NCBI RefSeq assembly: GCF_010183535.1
Contig: NC_071332.1
Location: 9,300,001 to 9,364,000, forward strand
From: Caenorhabditis remanei
Taxonomy: Eukaryota > Nematoda > Chromadorea > Rhabditida > Rhabditidae
Length of the DNA stretch: 64,000 nucleotides
Reading direction: 5' to 3'
Shown here one piece after another: positions 48,386 through 60,076 of the stretch (the first letter of the stretch is position 1; each line of letters opens with the position of its first letter). The translations under genes were made by a program, and so were the position numbers. The notes beneath the pieces were generated by a model. That model did no database searches. It had not been told where the DNA came from and worked only from the letters and a program-made list of their open reading frames with translations.

Positions 48386-49405
48386 TAATAAGTAGCATAA
48401 AATAGAAAGACGATAAAATTGAAAAAGAAACGAAATAAAGTAGAAAAATCGTGGAGAAAAATCAGCGTGTGCTGTAGAGCGCGATTTCTCAACCTGTGCT
48501 CACTTCGGGCCAATGTGGTGCCCAACCGGGGCCAAACAGGTGCCCAACTCGTGCCCACATCCAACCAGCCTTTCCTTGCGGCAACCAACTCTTCAGCTTG
48601 TGCCCAACTCGCGCCAAACTAGTGCCCACTGGGCCATGTGGCCCTTTTTGTGGGCAATTTGCCCTATTCAATGGCCACATGCCCCTTTTAACATTTTCAC
48701 TGCCCAACCCTCGCCAAAAAATACCTGAGTATTTTAATACAAACATTATGGAAGAATACAGTGTTGGCTGACCATAAGAATGTTGGAATTAAATTGAAAA
48801 TTTTGCAGGGAGAAATAGGTAAAATGAATTTAGTGTGAGATTTTTATAGTTTTAATTTGAAACATTTCGATTTTTCATTGCGAACGCACAACATGCTGTC
48901 AAATTCCCAAAAAGAAGGTAGAATCGGGAATAGAAAAATTCGAATGAAGTCCGACTGATCCAATGAGTTTTCCTCAGTGAACGCGAGAAAGTTACCAATG
49001 AGAACAAACGAATCGAAACATGAAAACAAGAATAATGACTAACAGAAACCTTAAAATAGTGTTTGTTACTAAAAACGAACTTCCGCCTGTCTTGATTAAC
49101 AAACACATCGAAAAAGTGGTCGTGGTTGATCGGGCAGAGGAAGAAGAATGGACACAGTTGATAAGAACCACAACACACCTATTCCATTTTTTATCAGCAT
49201 TTGCGTGCTCCAGTTGAGCGTGTTGAAATTTCAGTTTTTTCACTTGCCATCAAAAAAGAGAGAGCGACAATTCTTCGAAAATATGTTATCATCACAAGAT
49301 TTATAGAGAACATCACATTTTTAGTTTCAGTTTTTCAATATCAAAAGTTCGAATGAAATAATTAGAACATTCTATTTACAGACAAAATGAAAATCGTTCC
49401 TGTTT

Positions 49406-50505
49406 TTAACAATGGCCAGCGGAAGAAGAGTTCAAGTTGGGGTAGAGAGTACGGTAGAGCAAATGAGCAACGATTTCTCCGACGACGGTGAAGAAGCAGA
49501 GATAAACATTGAATGTCATGAAAATAAGCATGAGGAAATAGGCAATTGTGAGTTGGAAGAGTTGGAGAAGTGGGTCAATCAGGTCGAGTTGGGGAGATCT
49601 TCTGAAACTTTTTCGGTTAAGGAAATCAGATTCTTTTTGGAAGTGATGAGAGAGCTCACTTCAAACGGTCTTCTGGTGCAATTGGGGCCTGGTGAAGTTG
49701 GATTTGAGCTTTTCTGTAGTCACGGAAGAATCGGATAGTCTCCATGAGGAAAGCCAGGAGGACAGTGACAAAACATGACACGGCTATTCCTGAAAATATA
49801 AATATGATTTGTTTTTCTGAACCTTTGCACAATGCAGGAAAGAAACTAACAGAACAAGGTCACAAGGCGCAAATTGAATTTCAACATCATTTCAAAATTG
49901 AAAAGTATGGCTGTTAGTTCTAATGTTTTAAACTGTTTGTTTCGATTCTATCAGAAATTGGAGGGAATGTAGAGAATGTTAAACAGTTGAAAATTTTAAA
50001 TTTTATTGGAACAGAAAACTAAAAAAAATTGTTTCTGAAATTTTTGTTTTTGGTGGTTTTTGAAAACAATCAATACAAAACTATGGAAATACATCTGAAT
50101 ATCTCATTTCAAGTTCCACTTACCAACAGCTGTTTCAGTTTTCCAGAAATCGAAGAGAATAGTCTCCTCAGTACCAAAATGGAACGACATCGCGTGGTGC
50201 ATCATCATATGATCTGACGGTTGGTTGGCAACTGCGGTGTTACCTATTCAGAATCAAGTTTTGACAGACAGAAAAAATTGAGGATAATCTTTGTAACAGA
50301 GGGAAAACAAAAAGGGCTGAGGACTAAATGAAAAACAACTACTGACGGGAGAGTTGAACTTTCTTATGGAAAAACAATTACGAAAGTATGTAGTATGAAA
50401 GTTCCACCTGCTTATTTGAAGCCAAAATTTTCAAAAATTTTCAAAAATGTTCAGAGTCTCACCAATAGTTCCCTTGTGAGCGTGATGATGATGTGAATGA
50501 TCCAT
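49406..50505 (-). CDS. CTR-family copper transporter, 162 aa
   Basis: Complement of 49406..49601, 49660..49789, 50124..50243, 50463..50505. The N-terminus MDHSHHHHAHKG is His-rich and is followed by DHMMMHHAMSFHFG, a Met/His copper-capturing ectodomain. Three membrane segments follow: one at about 38-62 before METIRFFRDYRK; one containing MLIFM, the MxxxM copper-selectivity motif of TM2; and a third after it. The protein ends GHC; a C-terminal HC-type tail is common in CTRs. As a trimer it should import Cu(I) across the plasma membrane. A 109-codon open frame on the opposite strand (49412-49738) is a shadow of exons 3-4. Confidence 0.88.
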
Positions 50506-52105
50506 GTTCCTCTTCTGAAACAAAAGGAAAAGAAATGGGAAACGAATCAAAAGTTTATCGATATGTGAAAATGGGAATAAAAGGTGTACATACAAGACTA
50601 GATGCCTGTTTTACACTGTATGCACCTGAAGAAAAAGAAGAAGGAATGGGCAAAAAAAGAAGGCGAATCTGAACTAGAAGACCGGTTTCACAGTTTATTC
50701 TCTCGTTTTTCTTTTCTGTTTTTTCTTGGAAATTGAGTAAGTTATCTGCGGAAAATCTTTGCAGGAAGTGAAATTAGATATTATTACGGAAATGGACATG
50801 ACTTTTGTGAAAAACCAAACGGAACAGAATACAAAACTTCTGAAGTTTTAAATTGATAAAAAAGAGATGAAGAAAGAAGAAAGAAGAAAGAAGAGAAAAG
50901 AAAAGAATGAGAGAAACATTGTAATAGCCGCGGACCCTATTGATGAATCTTATCTGTTATTCTGACTCATCCGGCAATATCAAGTATGAAGGAATATAAC
51001 CTGAAAAGTGGAATCAATTGAAAAAAAAAGCGAGTGGACGAGACTGCGCTTTGTTTATTTTTCTAGTTGTCAAGATGAAAAGTGACCCAACGAATCAACC
51101 AGGTTTTCACGAGATGCACAAACAAAATTGGAGCAATAATAAGTGTTTCGGACTATTGTGATTCGAGAAGAGGATTGGTTTACACCAGAGAGGATGATAG
51201 GTGTTTGATGTTGTCAGTGTTTGGAATCACAGTAAATGTTGTAGCATCTGAGAAGACAATAGACCGTCAATTTTAATGCGTAACTTTTTTTACTGATGTG
51301 AAACGTTGATATCTTCAAATACACATGAAGTGAAAATAGTTCAATCAGCAATCGTGAATAAAACCCAGAAAAAATAGAGCGAAGATGCGATCTCACAAAA
51401 AAAGTAGACCATCACAAAGGTGAATACGAATAGTATCGTACAACAGCAAGCAACTATTGTAATAAATGTGTCAGAATGTCTCAATACTCCCGAAAATAAA
51501 AGAAAGCGTGCAGTTCGGTAATCCTGTATAATCAAATGAAAGTATTGTTCCGGTTTCTTTTTTCTTTTTCCAATTCAAAAAAGTAATTGTTAGTTGGAGG
51601 GGAAGTTGAAATTAGAACTCGCAGTTGATGAGATTCTCTTCTTCTTTTTCTTCATCTGTTGACCTTGTTTCGAATGGATTTGAAAGTTTGAATGCGTTCA
51701 AGTTGCATTAGATTTCGATACAAAACATCGAAGACTAAACGTTATCTGTATATTAGAGACTGCAAAGGGTTATAATTTTTTCCGTATTAAAATTCGAAAA
51801 ATTCAGAAAAAAAAAGTAGTAACCGGGAATCATAGACTACGGTTCAGTGGGCAAGGAAGGACAAGCCTATTTTCATTTTTAAAAATTAACAACGACACTG
51901 TTTGCACTTTCTAGTTTTGAAGCACCGTTGAAATTAAAACATGCGAATTTTCGAAATTTTGCAATGTTATCCCAAAGTTTCAGATCAATCCGACTAATTT
52001 GAAAAATGTTCGAAAATTCCAACGTTTTGAGAGGTACTGCATGTATTCAAACGTTTATTTAAAGCAGTAAAGGTGCATACAAATTATTCAATAGTTATTA
52101 ACCGT
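50506..52105. other. Intergenic region upstream of the copper transporter
   Basis: GA-rich low complexity about 50865-50910. A hydrophobic reverse-strand open frame (51341-51535, about 60 residues) lies after an ATACAG acceptor-like site but has no partner exon I can support. Otherwise nothing recognised. Confidence 0.4.
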
Positions 52106-52314
52106 TCAGTGTTCTCCTGTCTCTCTCGCTCTTCTAACTTTAATTGGACCTTCTTCGTTGATTGAAAGAACAAGCTGAAAATATAAAATAATTGTGTATC
52201 AGCAAACAAAAAACTTACAGATTCTCCTTCAATAGACAAATCAGCAGCTGAGAGAACAGCTAAAACTGACAAGAAGAGGACAATAACCTGGAGAAGATGA
52301 TAGAAGACGTTCAT
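52106..52314 (-). CDS. Small secreted peptide, 54 aa
   Basis: Complement of 52106..52174 and 52219..52314. The ATG lies 7 nt after an ATTCAG acceptor. Strong signal peptide (FYHLLQVIVLFLSVLAVLSA, cleavage about residue 24), then a mature part of about 30 residues, DLSIEGESLVLSINEEGPIK followed by VRRARETGEH. The RR in VRRARE could be a processing site, but no amidation Gly follows. No cysteines. Function unknown; the clean splice phase and signal peptide argue that it is real. Confidence 0.65.
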
Positions 52315-52793
52315 GTTGTTTCTGAATTGAAAATGTGTTATCTGAATGAAGATGAAAAGAGATAAGTGAAGATATGAAGGTGGTCAAGGACGACGGAAAA
52401 GGGGTGGAACGCGGATGAAAAGAGAAGGGAAAATGAAAAATAAGTAGTCGATCACATTCGATTACCACTTCACTTGTTGCTAGATTCCAAGAGAGAAAGA
52501 AGGCGGCGTCCTAGAGAAGATGACACGGGCGACCTACTTGACACATTTGGAAAAGGGACTGAATCAAAAGAGTTGAATGGTATGAGTAAATGTTCAGATG
52601 ATTAGTTCCGATTGTAGAAATTGCAGGAATTGTTTTTGTTGTTTATTGTTTTGGTTTTCATGTTTTCAAGCGTCCTACTCGATGCAACTTATCACAACTC
52701 TTTTCAAAATGCCGAAACTCGTATAATAGCTTTACTTTGCACAGAAAATTATTCATTCATAAGTTAAAACAAAATATAAAAGGATAATTATTT
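52315..52793. other. Intergenic between two reverse-strand genes
   Basis: Promoter of the 54-aa peptide gene and 3' end of the next gene (its stop is at 52794). An AGAGAAGGGAAAATG-type purine run lies near 52420. No exon seen. Confidence 0.4.
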
Positions 52794-55700
52794 TCAGATA
52801 CAATCAGTGTGATTAGAATAAGAAAATTGTTGTCTTGGAGTAGCATCATTCAGTTTCTTCTCGACGCTGGAAACAACTGAATCTATTTGAATTCTGAGTG
52901 TTCGAATGCATTCCTTAATAGATTCTTGATCTCCTCCCTCCAAAACTTCAATTAGATTCTTCCTATTCTCCATCATTGTTTCCAATGTGTTCTTCACATT
53001 GCGATCATTTTGATTGCTCATGTGCATCCATGCTGTCACATTCTCCGCAAGATATGCGGTTGTTCCAAAGAGATTCTCAACGACTTCGGTTTCTATTGTG
53101 TTTTTTCGAATCAATGCGTGCTCTCGTTTCACCATTTGATTCCGGAATTTCAAATCGAATCGCACGTCTCTCGCTGCCCCACAAACTTCCATAACTGATT
53201 GTTTGATTGCCGGAATCTTAGTGATATCAGTACGGATTTCAGCTATTGGTTCGTATCGATAAGAATCCTCATTCTTATGGTCCCGATAGTACTGTCTCAA
53301 TCTTTCTCGTTGACGTGGAGAGTATGGCCAGTAGTACGGCTCATAAATGGAATGCATTGTTTCAGTATTTACGTTTGTCTTGCAGTTCGGACAGCTGATG
53401 AATTTTCCAGCAGGGAGAAGCACATTCATGATCGCACTACCACAAGAGCAAGTGATTTGGAGGAGAGCCTCCGACCCCGATCCCTGAGCGTGCATCATTG
53501 AATCTGAAACACAGACAAATGAAATATGAAACATGAAGCTCAATAACTTACATCTCAAAAGCCATTTCTTCTCCCATTCCGAGAAATCAGTGCAGTTCAT
53601 CGGCCAGTGAGGAACATTTCTGCACTCTTTGCACCAAGAATAGCCGCAAGGACACGAACGATTTACAGATTTCTTTTCGTTTTCGGAAGTTAGATCCTCA
53701 AAGAACACGGCTGACTTGCAAGACTGACATTTTTCAAAATCTCCGGTGGCTCCAAGATCTTTGTAAATAGTTTCAGCAACCATCTGAAAGCAAAACATTA
53801 AAAAATATGGTGGATGTGCAAAGGAACTTACTCGAATATAAAGATTCAGTAAGGGGAGAGGGATGAATGTCGGAAGATATTCCAGTTCTTCAGCAGTATC
53901 AGTTTCCAGGTCAATTGGAAGTCTGTTTGCCATGAATTCCCGATAGAATTGATTCCTCAAGCAGTCAGTGCATTTGACTTTTGATTCGTTTTTAACAAGA
54001 AACAGTTCATGAGATCTCTTCTTTCGACTGCACTCTCCACAGTTCTCTTCGAAAGTGTAACAAGTTTTCAGTCTGTTCTCCGTCTTAACCATTTCACACA
54101 AATCATTCCATTCCAATTTTCCACCAATTTGACTCAATTCCTCAGAATTTGCCCACGTAGCATGGTAATGTTGATTTGGCCAGTTCATTTTCTGCATCTT
54201 TTTCGTTTGAAAATCCCAGACAGTGCTATCATTCAAAAGTTCTGTCAAATCCTTCTTCCCATAGTATTTTCCAGAAGTTGAAATCATACTAAAAATGAAA
54301 AATTGTTTTATTTATTTTCTGAATCGTGGGAGAGAGAAAAATATACACATACAAGTGAGGCAAATAAGGAAAAAAATAGACATGTACGCAGTTTTTAAAT
54401 TAAAAAAAAAAGAAAAACTCACTCAATTGTATTTCGGTTTTGATTGAGTTCTCCTGATACTCTAGTGATAGCTTCTAGAATTGATGTCGCACTGGATATC
54501 AGCTTTTTCAAATATTCGTCGCTTCTTTTCTCGGGGTGACAGATGATTGTGGAGTTAAGAAGTACGCTGAAACAGAGAATTTTCGAAAATATCTGTTTAA
54601 AAATCTGGCTCACTTGAAAGTTTTCTGTTTCAGATGTGTGAAAACCATCACAGTAGTCGTTTCTCCGTTCTTTTTAGCTCCATCCGACTGACATCTTTTT
54701 GTAATATCAATCAAGTATTGATTGGGTCGGAGATCCTTGATTTTCAAATCCCTTTCCTCTCGGAGTTCATTAATTTGCTTTTCAAAACAGGCGGTTTGAT
54801 TGCTGAAGGTGATGTCGGATTCGATGAAAGTGAATCCTTCCTGGTTGAGGTATCCTTGAATGTTGAACTGGTGGGAATACTCAATATCCGTATGATCAAT
54901 CATTTCGTAAGAGGTCTCACTGGCATTTCGTTTGCTACGAACAACTTGTTTCTTACTATTCTCCACGACGTAATCAGTGAGATCCAAGATGCTTCTGGCA
55001 TGGGATTGATGGTTTGAATCTTCAAACTCATTTTCTTCGTCATCGAAATATTCATCGTCATCATACACATCCATATCGATTTTCTTGTTCGCACGATGAC
55101 GACCAGATTTGGAGACAACTTTTGCTTTGAACAGTTCACTTCCAACGACATCTTTGCTGTGATGCGTCTTGTAAATGTTGTAGGTTACTGTAGGTAGCTC
55201 CACTGGCCCCTCTTCTTCATGTCGGACAGTCATTATCTTTGCATTCGCTTTCTTGCTGAACTCTCGAGACTTTGGAAGGAAATTGGAATAATCTTGGCCT
55301 TTGCTGGATGTTGACGTGGCTTTTCTGATTTCAAACTCTCCTGGAGCATCTTCTTGTCTCACTTTTCTCGAGTGAACTGCAAATGTTGATTTGTTGGGAT
55401 ACAAGAAACCGTATTGTTCCAATGCGTTCTTCTCCACAACTTCAACGTTCAAGTTTTCTGGGGCACTACGCAAGAGAGTTACAGTAGTAGCATCATTCCA
55501 ACGATTCTTTTTATCCATTGAATATAATACATTGAGCTTCAGTTCGTCTTTGGTTGACTCTTCAATTCGGTCAGCTGATCTCTGAAAATTGAAAATTTAT
55601 TTGATGTATGAAGTTTCACAAACCTTGCTCAGTGGGTCTGTCGATTTGACAGTCTTCTCGATGAAGGTCCTGTCCTTCACTGAATTGTGAAGACGTTCCT

Positions 55701-55836
55701 TTCCTCGGTGATGCTCTTTTCCAAGCCATCTACGCTGTCCACGTGGTTTTTCAGTCAGGGTTTCATCGTAGTTATCAAAACCTTGATCCCAATCAATCAC
55801 GGAATCTGCGTAAATTGATTCTGCGTACTCGGACAT
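52794..55836 (-). CDS. Large IBR/RBR-like zinc protein, 907 aa
   Basis: Complement of 52794..53503, 53552..53783, 53832..54288, 54423..54566, 54614..55581, 55624..55836; all phases close. The start MSEYAESIYADS lies shortly after an acceptor-type TTTTTCAG. Residues 1-400 are charged and probably disordered (KKIDMDVYDDDEYFDDEE). The C-terminal half carries a RING-like cluster (CGECSRKKRSHELF, CTDC), then an IBR: CQSCKSAVFF, CPCGYSWCKEC, HWPMNC. A further cluster (TCSCGSAIM, SCPNCK) follows, then a helical tail. RBR proteins transfer ubiquitin from an E2 through a RING2 cysteine; the first cluster is degenerate and the RING2 is short, so activity is uncertain. Confidence 0.8.
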
Positions 55837-56388
55837 TGTAGATTTCTCTTCGTTACAAATAGTAGATGTTTCAAGAGAAGACGATATTTTGAAAGCTTTC
55901 GAGTGTGTGAGCTCTGAAAAAGAAACTGATAAGAGAGGAACAATCGAATAAGTTTGAAACAAGATATTTAAATGAAAGTCGAAAGTTGAAAAATCAATGA
56001 AATGTTTGTTTCCATAGTTTCCTCTTGGTCATCCTTATATACCTTCCCTCTAGATGTTCTTCGCCCTTGTGAAGTATTGCACAACACTGTGATGCCTCCT
56101 GCGTCTCCTTCTTTTTATGTCTGCGTCTTTCTTTTTATTAGAACACATTTCGCAATCAGGGGACACTATAGTGTCCATAATGAATCACATTGTGTTTTTG
56201 AACTGTGATAGGAAGTTCTCAAGTGGAACTGATATCATTTCTGAGGAAATAATTCATTTCAACTAGAAAATTCGGAGTTCTGTTACTGTTCTAGTTATTT
56301 GTGAAAATGAATTTTTCAGCTAGATTTTCGGAATCTCCACTTAATATTTCATTTTAAAAAACATTGAAAAAACATTTATTGAACAGAA
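55837..56388. other. Intergenic
   Basis: 5' region of the IBR-type gene (acceptor-type TTTTTCAG near 55916) and 3' end of the globin gene. The 68-codon forward frame at 56002 is unsupported. Confidence 0.4.
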
Positions 56389-57593
56389 TCACATAAGAAG
56401 AGGTACACTCAATCTCTCGCACTTCTCCTCCTGAATCGCTCGTTGATAACCCGTTTTCATTTGACCCATTATGAATAAAATCATCCGACTCCACACCTGA
56501 AATAATTTTAATTTTCTGATGGCTGCTCAGCAGAAATTCTAAAACTAATCACTTGTATTCTCACCTCCCTCTCGGCTCCTTTCTTGAATGATGGGGGAGG
56601 ATTTCTCTCGAAACAATCCGTGAAAATATCCCAATACATTGATTGGAAATGCGTTCGGTCAATCAGATGAAGATGCTGATATCCCAGAGCCTGAAATCTA
56701 TTTGGTTTTCCTTATCTTTATCTTCATTCTCTCAACCTGAAGTGCATCTTGTGCCTGCTCAAAGTTATCCTGTAGATTCGTGACAACCAAATTTAAAACC
56801 AATGCCAAATTTGATGCATGTGACTTGAAATACTCATTCTCCTTCAACCGATTCGGTGATACATGGTCCAATCTGAACAGCCGGAGAATGTCTTCGTCAG
56901 TGTGTAGAATATCCCAAAACATGTCACATGAACATTTTCTGAGTTGTTTCTGTGAGCATTTAAACCAGCATGTTTCAATGATTCTCTTGTCGTCCCGAGT
57001 GAGTCCAGAAATCGAGCCATTCGCTAGAATGAGAGGATGACGTCAGAAGAAGGAAATAGAGGTTTTTCTCTCTCGCTCTTCTGAAGATCAGTAGGAGAAG
57101 AGTCTACTTCGAAAATTAAATTATGGCCGGTGTTAAGTGAGAGAGAAGAGGATGGGATCGCTTGCAATTAGAGATTTGTTAGTAATAGGGAGAAAAGTTC
57201 TCATTTTTCTGTGTCATGCGGATGTTTTGCAAAGATCAGGTAGGCCTTATTAGGATTTGATATATGAGAAGATGAGATGTGACTGTAGATACTTACGTCC
57301 GTCTTCTGATTTCCTCGGTCCTTGAGTTGGAATTGGAATATGTCTTGTCTTTGGGAATCTAGCCGAGTGACTTGACCCTACTGGTCTATTCGGAAGTTTC
57401 TCCTGAGTACGATTGTCTAAACTGCGGCTTCGATTGGTCCGATTGTTCTGGCGAAACAGTTTTTCTACCTAAACGACAACTTGATAATTTGTTTCTGAAA
57501 CCATTGCAGATCAACCTTTTCTTTTGTTTTCTCATCATGCCCATTTTGAACCAAAGAGCTGCCATTAGAAGATGAAGAGTGGGCGTGGCCCAT
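56389..57593 (-). CDS. Globin with N-terminal acylation signal and long extension, 256 aa
   Basis: Complement of 56389..56496, 56565..56690, 56737..57023, 57297..57468, 57516..57593. The globin fold occupies about residues 88-245: ETCWFKC (helix A), SHASNLALVL (distal His region), YQHLHLIDRTHF (proximal His region), YWDIFTDCF, then WSRMILFIMGQM. It is preceded by about 85 basic, Ser/Arg-rich residues. The N-terminus MGHAHSSSS fits the myristoylation consensus (Gly2, Ser6), so the protein may be membrane-attached, as reported for several nematode globins. Probably a sensor or redox globin of the glb family, not an oxygen store. Specific member not identified. Confidence 0.82.
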
Positions 57594-58898
57594 TATCAAA
57601 CAGAAACAGTGTAATTCAACTCGAATATCAAGGATTTAGTAGTGAAGCTTTTAGATCTGAAATCGAGATAAATCGAGAATAAATTTGGAGAAAAACAAAT
57701 CCAAACACAATAATATAGTTCTTCAGAGTGGGTTGAATAGAATAGGCTTGAAAAAACGTATGACCAAACTGGGAACCTATATATTATTCATAGAATTCGC
57801 TCATTCATTTTACCACTTTTTGTTATGAAGGTTTCGCATTAAAACGAGATGAAAAAGTGAGAGGAAAATTGGAAAAAATGGTGATGAAGGTGATACTGAA
57901 CGATTAGTGAAGAGAGCCTAAAATGACCTACTTAACGATGTATGTAAAACACTTGTAATTGAGGAAAGAGACTGATGTTATGTCACATGGAAAAGGAAAA
58001 GAAGAAGAAGAAGGCAAAGGAGTAGAAGAAGAAGTGTCTAATTGGGAGATAGAGTAGAGTAAGACGAAGCCGAAGAAGTAGAAGGTGACGTTTTGGGAGA
58101 AAAAAACGAAAGGATCGGAGCTCAGAATGTGTGTGTCACGAGATGAACTATTTTGGAGATTCGGAAAAGAAGCATGTTCTAAAAGATAGAGTACGGTAGC
58201 GTTTACCGACATTGGTGTAAAGGATAACGGCAGCTTTGGAAATTAGGTTGTTCGAAGAGATCTCGGAAAGGGTGCTTGCTCAATTCGACATGTACCTTCA
58301 CAACTGGAAGAACAAACGCAGTATCTATGGGTTACGGTATTTCCAAACTTCAACTTCTAGTCTTCATCCTAAGAAAACAAATACATATCCTGAAACCTCA
58401 GCCAAGAATCACATCTGGAGCGTCTTCTCTCCGTTTAGCAACAATCCACTGCCTTTTTCAAACCTAATTATATTTTTAGTGCAACCAAAAGCACCTCGTG
58501 ACATCACAAGTCGTGCCCATCCAATTAAAAATTCACGCAGTCTTATCAGATTTCCATCTGGGAGCCGGCCAACGTTTTCGATTAGCAGAAGAAGCAGAAG
58601 CAGCACGGAGTGAAGCAACTGACCTTTGAATTTATTTATTCTCTTTGTAGAGAGAAAAATTGAAAATTGAATTCGTCGGAAGATTCAGAAGACACCTTAC
58701 AAGCGATCAGACACCTTTTCTGCTACTTCCTTTGAGAAAAAATAAAAAGGACAGATTTTGGGGGGGAGCTGGAAATGAAAAAATGAATAAAATGAGCAGG
58801 ATGGGGAATAAATATATCAGGATGGAAATGAATGGAATGACCAAAAAACATTAAAAGAGTGCTCGAAAGAAGTGAAGTTTCTTTTTTCCATACTCATT
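57594..58898. other. Intergenic region with ambiguous open frames
   Basis: Promoter side of the globin gene. Between 58236 and 58618 both strands are open: forward for 125 codons without a good start, reverse as a hydrophobic leader (LLHSVLLLLLLLIENVGRL) after a GTCAG acceptor, with a possible second exon about 58210-58305. I cannot decide which, if either, is expressed. Confidence 0.3.
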
Positions 58899-59048
58899 CT
58901 ACTTCTTCAGATACTTCTTCTCCTTCGTTTTCTTCTTTTTTCGGGAAGACCCATCATTGTGAGAAGGAGAGTCGCCCGATCGTAAATGAGGCTTATTAGG
59001 CGTCGGACACATCGAAGACGACTTCTTCGTTGTCGTCTTCAACGACAT
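58899..59048 (-). CDS. Possible small lysine-rich protein, 49 aa, or last exon
   Basis: Starts at an ATG (MSLKTTTKKSSSMCPTPNK) and ends KKKKTKEKKYLKK before TAG. The frame remains open upstream through KLPGDIVFWNEK as far as about 59255, so it could instead be a terminal exon of a gene whose start I cannot locate. Codon choice (ACG, TCG, AAG) is coding-like. No family recognised. Confidence 0.3.
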   Translation of the reverse strand: MSLKTTTKKSSSMCPTPNKPHLRSGDSPSHNDGSSRKKKKTKEKKYLKK

Positions 59049-60076
59049 CTTCTCATTCCAGAAGACGATGTCTCCAGGGAGTTTGTGGCTCCCGAATGAA
59101 CTGATGTGGAGTGACTTGAAGAAGGGAGAAAAAACGAAAATGGAATGGCTACTCCAAACTTCGGAAATGAAAAATAACAAGTTGAAAAGTGAAGTGAATA
59201 GGATGAAGAAAAAGAAGAAGTGGATTGGAAAGAAGAGGGGAGAAGAAGCAAACAAGGAGACACATTTTGATGGGTGAATCAGGTTACAGATGCTCCAGTT
59301 TTAGAGTTTTTTCTTTTACTTTTTTGTTTCTGAGTGGAAGAAAAACAAGTGGAGGAAGAAGCTCTCAAAGTAAGATTGAAATGACTGGCTTGAGTTGTGA
59401 GTATAGATAGATTATCTTTTCAAGAAGTATGACACATCTGTCACAATGAAAGCACTTTTTTGAAAATTGCTTGTTCTTCCTGTTTTGTAACTGACTAGTG
59501 AGGCTACAGTAAACATATGAGATTTTAAGTTTTTGAGAAAAACCATTTATCCGATTCAGTTTTCTGATACTCATCAATATAATTATGTATATTTCTTTTT
59601 AGCTTTAGCAGATATCTGAAATAGAGAAAATGGCGCCGATTATGATTTCATCGAGGACAAGACTACGGTAACAAGACTGCAAATTAAAAATATCGGACGT
59701 TTTTTTCGAAATTTTAATTTCATCCCTATGATTTACTGCAGCCAAACTACATTTTTGAAATAACGTAGCACCAACTAGAAACAAACTATTTCCAGAGATC
59801 ACATGTTCTCTTTTCAGACTTTCCGATTTTCAATATTCAACTCATTTTTTACAGTTGCATAACTAAAGGACCTCCAACTGAGATGAACTTTGAATTGTTT
59901 CTCATTGTCCGTCAGTTCCAAAAATAACAAACATCTCTTTAACTCTCTTTTTGACTTATTTTACAAACTTTTCCCCTTGAGACTTGAAATTCGCCGTCCG
60001 AACTGACTTCAACATTTTGGTCCGATTGTCAACACTTCTTCTTTTTGAGAGTAAATGACCGAAAATAGAAAACAAA
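59049..60076. other. Intergenic, mixed composition
   Basis: CT-rich upstream of the Lys-rich frame (59190-59270), then AT-rich. I see no supported exon between 59260 and 60076. Confidence 0.4.

Larger units (their letters stand above)
47801..48732. mobile_element. 932-bp non-autonomous terminal-inverted-repeat element
   Basis: The left end ATACTCAGGTATTTTTT (47801-47817) is matched by the reverse complement of the right end (AAAAAATACCTGAGTAT, ending 48732). If the repeat proper starts at CTCAGG, a TA dinucleotide flanks each side, as for Tc1/mariner-like insertion. Both subterminal regions are GC-rich and full of short GCCCA and GTGCC motifs, unlike the AT-rich surroundings and centre. No transposase frame. 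Superfamily not assigned. Confidence 0.72.

Noticed and set aside
49412..49738. 108-residue forward open frame starting MASGRRVQVGVES
   Set aside because: It lies antisense to exons 3-4 of the copper transporter, whose reverse-strand reading has the MxxxM motif, membrane helices and clean splice phases.
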